A program made the position numbers and the translations under genes. Below, piece after piece: positions 57,444 to 64,000 of a stretch of DNA of 64,000 nucleotides; position 1 is the first letter of the stretch, and each line of letters opens with the position of its first letter. The notes beneath the pieces were generated by a model. That model did no database searches, had not been told where the DNA came from, and worked only from the letters and a program-made list of their open reading frames with translations. Where the stretch lies: assembly GCA_964397755.1 (NCBI GenBank), contig CAYNJY010000002.1, forward strand, positions 17,486 through 81,485. The letters run 5' to 3'. Source of the stretch: CAYNJY01 sp964397755 (GTDB lineage: Bacteria; Patescibacteriota; Microgenomatia; UBA10105; UBA927).

Positions 57444-59084
57444 GTGAAAAATGCTTGGTTACTTGGTATCGTGGCGTTAGCACTTTTACTGCGAGTTTAT
57501 CGTCTGGCTGAGGTTCCTGTCGGATTTCATGGCGATGAAGCAAGCATCGGCTACAACGCGTACAGTCTCCTCAAAACCGGCAAAGATCAAAACAATAATG
57601 TTCTCCCCCTGGCCATCGATCAGTTCGGAGACTTTCGCCCTGCGGGGTACCACTATTTGACTATCCCGTTCGTTGCCGTCTTTGGACTTACGGAGCTGGC
57701 CGTGAGACTCCCTTCAGCTCTCCTCGGTGGACTCTCGGTTGTTCCGTTTGCTCTTCTTCTCTATCAACTGTTTAAGAGACAACAACTGGTGCTGCTTGGC
57801 GGACTTCTTCTTGCAATTTCCCCATGGCATATAGCGCTTTCAAGGGCAACATCGGAAAGCGTGGTTGCTCTTTTTTTGGTCCTTTGGGGTGCATATTTTT
57901 TTGTCCGCTTCGGTAAGAATCTGAAGAACCTTTGGTATGCCGGCTTCTTTTTCTTTTTGAGTTTCTTTTTTTACCACTCAGCTCGATTGTTTGTACCACT
58001 CCTCGTGTTGGTATATACCCTTTTGAGATTTTTTGAAGCCAAAAGTGATGTTCAGAAGCAAAAGCCACTTCTTTGGTTCACTGCCGGCATTGTCGTGGCC
58101 TCGGTGGTTATATTTTTTGTTTCATATGGGCGAGGTCGAGTAAGACAAGTGAGCATCTTGCGCTCCCCGGGAGACATGCAAACCCTGAGAGAGCAGGTTC
58201 TTGAAGATGTCGGTGTTGTCCCTTGGGCCGCGCGTGCACTTCATAATAAGGTGACACACTATCTCATAACCGTTGCTCGCAATTATTTTGAACACTTTAC
58301 TGGAAATTTTCTTTTCCTCGAGGGGGGTCAACCAGTGCGCTACCGTGTGCCGTGGAGCGGACTCATGTACCTCATCGAGGCCCCCGCAGTCGCTATCGGC
58401 TTCATTGGTCTTATCGTATTTATTACTAGAACGAAAAACCAGTTAGGAGCGTTCCCTCTCTTGTGGCTCTTCCTGGCACCCATTCCAGCGGCATTGACCT
58501 TCGGTGAGCTTCCTAACGTGCAACGAGCCCTTTTTATGGTGCCATCGCTGGTACTTCTTTCTGCCTATAGCATAGTTCTTGTGGTTGATAAGACAGTAAC
58601 AAGGCTCAGGACGTTCCTTGTGGTTGGTCTGATACTTGCGTATGGATACGAGGGAGTAGTTTTTTTCCATAACTATTTTCACCATAGTTATACCCATGAG
58701 CCGTGGTATCGAAACGTTGGTGAAAAAGAATTGGTATTTGACGTAGCCCGATTTGCAGCGGAGGGAAAGAAGGTTGTTATGACATCACAAAATGACAACA
58801 ATCTCGTCTTTCATCTCTTTTACACGCGCTTCGACCCGGCAAAGTATCAGGCGCTTGGTTCACCGCGGGATAAAGATAACCTTCAGTTTGGCAACTTGAC
58901 CTTTACCTACAGGCACTGTCCACTGGAGGGAAGCGAACAGGATGCGGCACTAGGGGAACTTGGTGTGATGTATGTCAATCGCGGAGAATGCAAACTTCCC
59001 AAAAACAGTGAACTCCTCAAAGACATCACGCGACTCGACGATTCAATTGCCTTCCGCATTCTTCAAATCAAGCCTTCTCAATAA
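57444..59084 (+). CDS. GT39/PMT-like polytopic glycosyltransferase
   Basis: 546 aa with about eleven hydrophobic segments. The D-E motif is in VGFHGDEASIGYNAYSLLKT, followed by FGDFRPAGYHYLTIPFVAVF, LLLAISPWHIALSRATSES and FVSYGRGRVRQVSIL. A C-terminal soluble region follows (FHLFYTRFDPAKYQALGSPR, RHCPLEG). GTG start. It is a paralog of the convergent gene at 59092-60780 and of the partial one at the right edge. Substrates unknown. Confidence 0.85.
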   Translation: MKNAWLLGIVALALLLRVYRLAEVPVGFHGDEASIGYNAYSLLKTGKDQNNNVLPLAIDQFGDFRPAGYHYLTIPFVAVFGLTELAVRLPSALLGGLSVVPFALLLYQLFKRQQLVLLGGLLLAISPWHIALSRATSESVVALFLVLWGAYFFVRFGKNLKNLWYAGFFFFLSFFFYHSARLFVPLLVLVYTLLRFFEAKSDVQKQKPLLWFTAGIVVASVVIFFVSYGRGRVRQVSILRSPGDMQTLREQVLEDVGVVPWAARALHNKVTHYLITVARNYFEHFTGNFLFLEGGQPVRYRVPWSGLMYLIEAPAVAIGFIGLIVFITRTKNQLGAFPLLWLFLAPIPAALTFGELPNVQRALFMVPSLVLLSAYSIVLVVDKTVTRLRTFLVVGLILAYGYEGVVFFHNYFHHSYTHEPWYRNVGEKELVFDVARFAAEGKKVVMTSQNDNNLVFHLFYTRFDPAKYQALGSPRDKDNLQFGNLTFTYRHCPLEGSEQDAALGELGVMYVNRGECKLPKNSELLKDITRLDDSIAFRILQIKPSQ

Positions 59085-59099
59085 TCTTGCTTTATTGAG
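59077..59099. terminator. AT-rich hairpin between convergent GT39 genes
   Basis: CTCAATAA (59077-59084) pairs with TTATTGAG (59092-59099) around TCTTGCT, between and overlapping the two stop codons. It could serve as a weak bidirectional terminator; no long T-run. Confidence 0.4.
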
Positions 59100-60780
59100 C
59101 TTGAACAACACGAAATACTACTGAATTATCCCCTCGCTTTATATTACTGAGAGCTCTGGTACCATCGGGTGTTGGACACGTTCCGTAATTGACATAGAGA
59201 ATGTTTGGAAGGCCGGTTAATCCTTCAGTCTTGGGATCCACTCGCAGTGGGCATTCTTCTTGGGAAAATTCATACGAACCGAAGTTGATGCGGTCAAAAT
59301 CAGGAATCTCGGGTTGGCGGGTATCTTTTTGAAACAAACCGGGATCGTAGCGGCCATAGAAGAGGAAGAAGATGGTGGGTGCGGATTCCCGATTGGTGAC
59401 GACGGCTTTTTGATAGGAAGGAAGAAGTTCATTTACTTCAGAAACAAGCGCCTGATACCCTTCGTGTCGATACCACGGTTTATGGATCGGGAGATGAACG
59501 AAGTATTGGTGGAGGTAAAAAGAAACATTGTAGCTAGCAAACAGTAATAAAGAGATAATGAAAAACTTCTTTGTTGAAGTTGACCACATAAGACTAAGGA
59601 GCCACAGTACGCCAAGGGCTGTTACCATGGAAAATGCAGGTAACATGAGGACTGTCCTTTGAAGATTTGGAACGTCATCGAACGCGAGACTACTTCCAAT
59701 AGGAGCAAGGAAAATCCAAGACAGGAGAATGAATCCTCCTTGACCGCCCTTGGATATAAGCCAATAAAGTCCAGCAAGAAGCAGTGGTAATTCAAAGAGG
59801 TAGAGAAGCCCGCTACCAGTGACTCGATAACGGGCTGGTAAGGCTTGATCGGTGAAGAGAAACGGATATGAGAAATGAGAAAAGTAGTTTTGGGAAAATT
59901 GATCAGCATATCCAATGAGCTTATTGTGATAGAGCCTTGTTACAAATCGATTGGATCCGGCAACGCCATTTTCACGAATATATTCATCGAGATTGAGTTG
60001 GGTTTTTTGATCTGCAAAAAGACTGACCGTACGGAGTCGCAGTGAAAGGTTGGGTGTTGAGAGAACTACCATAAGGGGCAAGAGGATTGTAAGAAAATAG
60101 AGAATGATGGGGAGCTTAAGATTGCGCCAGATTCCCGAAATTGGAGTAGCTTTAATTCCGGGAATCGAAGTGGGGTAAACAAGCATCAAGATCGGAATAA
60201 ACAGCGGCAGAAATGCACGCGGGGCTTGGTAGAGCAAGAGGGCGAGGGCAAAGGAAGCGAATGAGGCAAGAAGTAGCCATAGGGTGGAGCTCTTCGTCCA
60301 TTTCATATACAAAAGTATTCCAAGACAAAGGAAAAACGTGACAACAACGTTTTCCGTTGCTGTGCGCGAGAGATTGATGTGCCATGGACTAATAGCTAAA
60401 AAGAGAGATGAAAGAAGCGAGATGTAAGATGTAAGACGAGATGATTTGAATAATTCTTGTACCAGGAAAAATAGAACAAGAATGGTTAATGTTCCAAAGA
60501 ATGCAGAAGGGAATCGTACAGAAAAGATACTAAGGTCAAAAAGGGCAATTGATGGAATAGCAAAATAGGAGTATCCTGCTGGGCTGTAGATAAAAGACTT
60601 AAGGTGGAGCGGCAGTAAGTTGCCGCTCATATCCCGACCGGTTTTGAGGATTGAGTATGCGTTATATCCCAAAAACGCCTCATCGCGGTGAAGTCCAGCT
60701 GGAATCTCACCAAGCTTAGAAAAGCGAAGAAATCCTGCGATTATTAGAATCAAAAACAATATCAGTTTTGCTTGTTTCAT
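59092..60780 (-). CDS. GT39/PMT-like polytopic glycosyltransferase
   Basis: 562 aa, about eleven to twelve hydrophobic segments. The D-E motif is in AGLHRDEAFLGYNAYSILKT, then SFIYSPAGYSYFAIPSIALF, SLFLAISPWHINLSRTATEN, and a C-terminal region with FYGRYDPGLFQKDTRQPE. More A+T-rich than its neighbours by eye. It is convergent with its paralog at 57444 and is preceded by the decayed HAD gene. Confidence 0.85.
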   Translation of the reverse strand: MKQAKLILFLILIIAGFLRFSKLGEIPAGLHRDEAFLGYNAYSILKTGRDMSGNLLPLHLKSFIYSPAGYSYFAIPSIALFDLSIFSVRFPSAFFGTLTILVLFFLVQELFKSSRLTSYISLLSSLFLAISPWHINLSRTATENVVVTFFLCLGILLYMKWTKSSTLWLLLASFASFALALLLYQAPRAFLPLFIPILMLVYPTSIPGIKATPISGIWRNLKLPIILYFLTILLPLMVVLSTPNLSLRLRTVSLFADQKTQLNLDEYIRENGVAGSNRFVTRLYHNKLIGYADQFSQNYFSHFSYPFLFTDQALPARYRVTGSGLLYLFELPLLLAGLYWLISKGGQGGFILLSWIFLAPIGSSLAFDDVPNLQRTVLMLPAFSMVTALGVLWLLSLMWSTSTKKFFIISLLLFASYNVSFYLHQYFVHLPIHKPWYRHEGYQALVSEVNELLPSYQKAVVTNRESAPTIFFLFYGRYDPGLFQKDTRQPEIPDFDRINFGSYEFSQEECPLRVDPKTEGLTGLPNILYVNYGTCPTPDGTRALSNIKRGDNSVVFRVVQAQ

Positions 60781-60784
60781 TTAA

Positions 60785-61130
60785 TTAGAGAATGCCAAGT
60801 TCAACAAGTTTTTCTCTAAGTTTTTCAGGAGATTCAAAAAGAATTGTTGTTATGTCCATTTGTCTAGCCGGTATTAAGGAAGATTCCTTATCATCGATAA
60901 AAATAGTTTCTTTTGGAAGAACCTTAGCCCTTTCTAATGCAAACGAATATATTTTGCGATTTGGCTTTCTGACTCTCACCTCGTGAGAGAAAATGCCCCT
61001 TTGAAACCAAAGTAAAAAACCAAATCGCTCATCCAACTTCTCGACTCTTTCTCGAACATTGTCCGCTAAACTTTTTCGTTCCATTAGTAAACAAGACGCC
61101 GCCGAGATCAAAGAGAATAGCTTTCATCAT
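60785..61130 (-). pseudogene. Decayed HAD-superfamily phosphatase
   Basis: Reading from 61130 the frame starts MMKAILFDLGGVLFTNGTKK, a clear HAD motif I (DxxG), then runs to a stop after about 33 codons. A second frame carries ADNVRERVEKLDERFGF, VRKPNRKIYSFALERAKVLP (motif III lysine), TIFIDDKES (motif IV) and a normal end FESPEKLREKLVELGIL. The frame switches near GAACGAAAAAG, and the roughly 80-residue stretch that normally lies between motifs I and II (the cap) is missing. A frameshift plus internal deletion makes it non-functional. Only the second frame is long enough to look like a gene on its own. Confidence 0.8.
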
Positions 61131-61137
61131 GGTTTGA

Positions 61138-62742
61138 TTATAAACTCCTGTATCGAAAAAATAGGAATATCACTACTGTTAATGAAAGAGTGCTTACAAC
61201 ATTAGAGAAGAACCTAATGGGGGATTCGGTGAAGCGAACGGCGATCTCGTGAGTTCCTTGTGGAACTTGAAAGGTAATAAGTCCTCGGTGGTTGGCATCC
61301 TGGAATTGGATGGGGACTTTCTGGTTGTTTACGCGCGCCTGCCAGCCAGGAAAGTAGAACGTGTTGTCAAGAATTGTGGCCTGTGTCTTGGCAACGATTC
61401 TGTATATATGGCGTACGGTGTTTCGTTCCCGCTCCTCGATGGTTGCGTCACCGCTTATGATCTGGGCAGGGGACGGAGCTCCTTTCGACGGGTTTCCGGC
61501 GGACCATACTGTTGTTGCCGCTCCGTGATAGTCAGTGGTACCGGCATACGTTTCGTAGAAACTGTCGGGGTGGTCGGTGAAACCGGCAACACGAGCATAT
61601 GAAAATGAGACAATGATAAGGAGTATGGCTACCAGCACGGGAATGTTTTTGTGTTTGGTAGAGTTGAGAAAAAAAGTAGACACAGTGCTCGTAGCGAAAC
61701 TCGCAATGGCGACGAAGCGCCACGGAAATTGGATTTTCTTAAGAAGCGGCAGCGCTTCCCAGATAATTGAGCTGATAGGAAGCATGATCGCTATGCTTGC
61801 GCCGAAAGTAATAAGCCAAAAAATAACAAAGTTTCTATTTTGGGGCCTCTTCTTAAGGAGCAAAAAGCCTCCGAGGGCCAGGAGAAAGTGGAGCATTCCA
61901 ATCTGAGGAGAAAGTCCTCCTGATTTTGTGATGTCCGGTCCGAGTCCCCATGGGCTTACAAGAAGTTGCTCAAGTTTTGGAAAGTGATTTCGATACATAG
62001 AGCCAATAAAGATATCGCCGTGGGTGTAGCGTTGTTCGAGGATTGCTGGGATCCAGAAGTATGAAGCAAGCCCAAGACCAAGAACAAGTAGGCTACATGC
62101 CCGAAGAATCTGTCTCGCGTCATGACGAGCGGTGAGAAAGATGTAGCCAACGAGTACCGGCGTAACCATGAGCGCGAGCGCGTTGTGGGAAAGTATTAAA
62201 ACGCCATACATGACACCGCCGAGAGCAACCGTTCGGAGGGAGAAATTTTTCTTTGTCTGATCTATAGACCAGAAGGCGAGGGGGATGATTGCAAGAGCAA
62301 AAAGCTCTCCGATGTCTCCGCGAACGTAAAGATCGAGAAAGTGGTAGGGTGCCAACCCATAGAGAAGTGACCCGGCGAAAGCAGCTTTTGAGGAGACGTG
62401 AGCGAACATCCACAGATAAAATGTAACCGGAGCGACAAGGAAAGAAAGACCTGCAAGAATTTTAAAAGAATTTTGAAAACTTACCCCAAGGGCAGAGAGA
62501 AAACTGCCGAGGTATCCGGGGAGGGGATAAAAGAAATTGAGGACGGGTGTGCCGTAGCCGGCGTTGAGGTTTCCTGCCCAGCGCGGCGGTATGTGCCAGT
62601 CGGTAAAAGCTTTTGTATAGGCTGCAAACCGGGCAACATGCGCCTCGCCATCGTGACTTTGGAAGATACCAGGGTGGAAGAGTGGAGCAAAATAGAGAAA
62701 GTGGATGAAGATAAGTACAGCTACAGAGCGGCGTTTTTTCAT
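61138..62742 (-). CDS. PTPS-related polytopic membrane protein (third copy)
   Basis: 534 aa, about eleven to twelve hydrophobic segments. FQSHDGEAHVARFAAYTKAF and IPPRWAGNLNAGYGTPVLNF match the family and resemble 39614 and 41146. The C-terminal domain has NTFYFPGWQARVNNQKVPI and VPQGTHEIAVRFTESPIRFF. Overlaps the upstream GT39 gene by 4 nt, so the pair is co-transcribed on the minus strand. Role inferred as surface-glycan assembly. Confidence 0.8.
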   Translation of the reverse strand: MKKRRSVAVLIFIHFLYFAPLFHPGIFQSHDGEAHVARFAAYTKAFTDWHIPPRWAGNLNAGYGTPVLNFFYPLPGYLGSFLSALGVSFQNSFKILAGLSFLVAPVTFYLWMFAHVSSKAAFAGSLLYGLAPYHFLDLYVRGDIGELFALAIIPLAFWSIDQTKKNFSLRTVALGGVMYGVLILSHNALALMVTPVLVGYIFLTARHDARQILRACSLLVLGLGLASYFWIPAILEQRYTHGDIFIGSMYRNHFPKLEQLLVSPWGLGPDITKSGGLSPQIGMLHFLLALGGFLLLKKRPQNRNFVIFWLITFGASIAIMLPISSIIWEALPLLKKIQFPWRFVAIASFATSTVSTFFLNSTKHKNIPVLVAILLIIVSFSYARVAGFTDHPDSFYETYAGTTDYHGAATTVWSAGNPSKGAPSPAQIISGDATIEERERNTVRHIYRIVAKTQATILDNTFYFPGWQARVNNQKVPIQFQDANHRGLITFQVPQGTHEIAVRFTESPIRFFSNVVSTLSLTVVIFLFFRYRSL

Positions 62743-64000
62743 TGCGCGTTAAAGACGGCAAAGGGGTACATCACAAACGCTTTGTCCATCAAGAGCTCTG
62801 GTACTTCCGAACGGGGTGTTACCACAATCGTATTGGGTTGCGTCATATCGCTATCCCAGGAAACGTTCCGGAATTGAAATCTGTCAAATTGTCGCACATG
62901 AATGAAGTGGTCCTGTGTTTGGGGGTATCGCTCGGCGTCACGCTGGTAGGCAGTCGGGTCAAAGCGCGTGTAAAAGAGAAGAAAAATATAAGGAGAGGTT
63001 TCCGGATGAGAAATTACAACTGATTTCGTTTTGTTTTCTTCTTTGTTTATCATAGTCGCCACTCTTTTCAGAGCGCCGCCCCAATATTGGCTTTCCTCTC
63101 GGGCAAAGTGAACATAGTACTGCTCAAGATAATACGACATATCGAGGACGTAAAGAAAAAAGAGTGCGGCAGCGACGAGTCTTTGAAAACGAGGCGAACG
63201 AGCGTGCACCCAAAGCCACCCAATGCCCAAAGCAACAGCAATTGGGAGAGCCGGAAAGATTGCGAACATGCGGTTTGTGTGCGGCGCATCCTTAGTTATG
63301 CTGGCCGCAATTGGAGCAATGAAAAGCCACCAGAGGAGAAGCTTTGACTCCCTTCTTTGAATCGATGAGAGGAGAAAGACGAGACCCATGAGAAGAAGAG
63401 GCGCTTCAACCGGGTGCATGTTGCCGACGTTTTGAATATTGTGCGCGCGATTGTCACCTCCTTTTATAAAGAGAAACTCTGGGGAAAATGAGCGCAAATA
63501 GTTTTGCGCTATCGTACGGATCGCAAAACTCACGCGGTTATGAAAGAGGCGAGCAAGCGGTGAATCTGGCTGTGTGTGCTCGGTACGAGGCAGCTCAATT
63601 CTTGTATGCACTACAGCCGGGTCGCCAAAGATACCGATGCCGGCAAGTTTCGTTCGATCCGCTTCACCCGCCGTGTGCCAGAGAACTGGTGCTGTCACGA
63701 CTGCAAAAACACAAACACTGAGCGTCTTTGAGCGAATCGATAGGAGCTCCTTCTTGTACAGAAGAAAAACACCAACGAGCAGGAGGGTCGTAAACATATG
63801 ATTGCCGTGATAGGTAGCGTAGGTAAGGGCCAAGCTCGCGCTTGCGAGGGGGAGATGAAGCCAGTGCCTCTCCTTGATGGCTTTGAGGAACAACAGCACC
63901 CCGAGTGTGGCGAGCATCACCGCAACGTTTGACTCCGACTCCACCCGTGAGAGATGTATGTGCCAGGGAGAGATGGCCAAAAGCAAGCTGCTGAGAAGCG
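62739..64000 (-). CDS. GT39/PMT-like polytopic glycosyltransferase, 5' truncated by the window edge
   Basis: The frame is open through base 64000, so the N-terminus with the D-E catalytic loop lies outside. The visible 419 or so residues begin LLSSLLLAISPWHIHLSRVE, matching the middle of the paralogs at 57444 and 59092. Further hydrophobic segments follow, then a C-terminal domain with LLFYTRFDPTAYQRDAERYP and TPRSEVPELL. A TTG at 63986 is internal and is not the start. Confidence 0.82.
   Translation of the reverse strand, partial: LLSSLLLAISPWHIHLSRVESESNVAVMLATLGVLLFLKAIKERHWLHLPLASASLALTYATYHGNHMFTTLLLVGVFLLYKKELLSIRSKTLSVCVFAVVTAPVLWHTAGEADRTKLAGIGIFGDPAVVHTRIELPRTEHTQPDSPLARLFHNRVSFAIRTIAQNYLRSFSPEFLFIKGGDNRAHNIQNVGNMHPVEAPLLLMGLVFLLSSIQRRESKLLLWWLFIAPIAASITKDAPHTNRMFAIFPALPIAVALGIGWLWVHARSPRFQRLVAAALFFLYVLDMSYYLEQYYVHFAREESQYWGGALKRVATMINKEENKTKSVVISHPETSPYIFLLFYTRFDPTAYQRDAERYPQTQDHFIHVRQFDRFQFRNVSWDSDMTQPNTIVVTPRSEVPELLMDKAFVMYPFAVFNAQ

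Noticed and set aside
1..64000. tRNA, rRNA, IS elements or prophage
   Set aside because: No cloverleaf with a GGTTCGAATCC-like arm, no rRNA sequence, no transposase or integrase motifs and no terminal inverted repeats with target duplications were found by reading.

Overview
This 64 kb window is a dense bacterial gene block (no intergenic gap exceeds 300 bases) that reads most like a Patescibacteria/CPR genome, probably Microgenomates. This is an inference from gene style. Pointers are compact enzymes (a TsaB-like protein of 111 aa, a thymidylyltransferase of 249 aa), many start/stop overlaps of the ATGA type, promoters set directly against start codons, and a very large block of GT39, YfhO-type and PTPS-related membrane proteins. 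No rRNA, tRNA, CRISPR array, phage or insertion sequence was seen.

Layout. 1-2611: the end of a carrier-protein (LysW type) lysine or arginine pathway: lysY (cut by the left edge), lysZ, lysJ. A class II amidotransferase follows. 3323-8927: lysS, an HD hydrolase, an rdgB-like nucleotide pyrophosphatase, a T-box leader with terminator, a histidine phosphatase, serS and a spermidine-synthase-fold protein. 8958-16968: secA, a vapBC-type toxin-antitoxin pair with a 20-bp palindromic operator, rnhB, a PPOX-fold protein, a kamA-like radical SAM enzyme, a GT4 glycosyltransferase and a rearranged DsbA-like protein. 17008-19109 (minus strand): ruvC-ruvA-ruvB. 19173-28389: a small membrane protein, a ZIP transporter, prfB, then ftsE-ftsX with a coiled-coil M23 peptidase, a lamin-tail surface protein, a VanZ-like protein, the t6A genes tsaE-tsaC-tsaB, a CAP-domain protein and a small membrane protein.

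28402-64000 is one surface-glycan region: nucleotide-sugar enzymes (rfbA, rfbB, rfbD-like, ugd, an SDR of the GDP-mannose dehydratase/reductase type), seven GT2 enzymes, one GT4, a MOP-type flippase, a methyltransferase, five GT39-like proteins, one further polytopic transferase candidate, three YfhO-type and three PTPS-related giants. The last quarter is transcribed on both strands and contains one decayed HAD phosphatase gene.

The most unusual observations are: (i) two proteins, a DsbA-like oxidoreductase and an M23 peptidase next to ftsEX, whose domain halves appear in swapped (circularly permuted) order; (ii) a textbook T-box antiterminator with a consensus sigma-70 promoter upstream of serS; (iii) about ten genes whose -10 box lies 6-9 nt before the start codon, implying leaderless mRNAs; (iv) a class II amidotransferase beside LysW-pathway genes that could release the product from the carrier; and (v) a shared TGTTCTAGAACA palindrome before rdgB and upstream of kamA.
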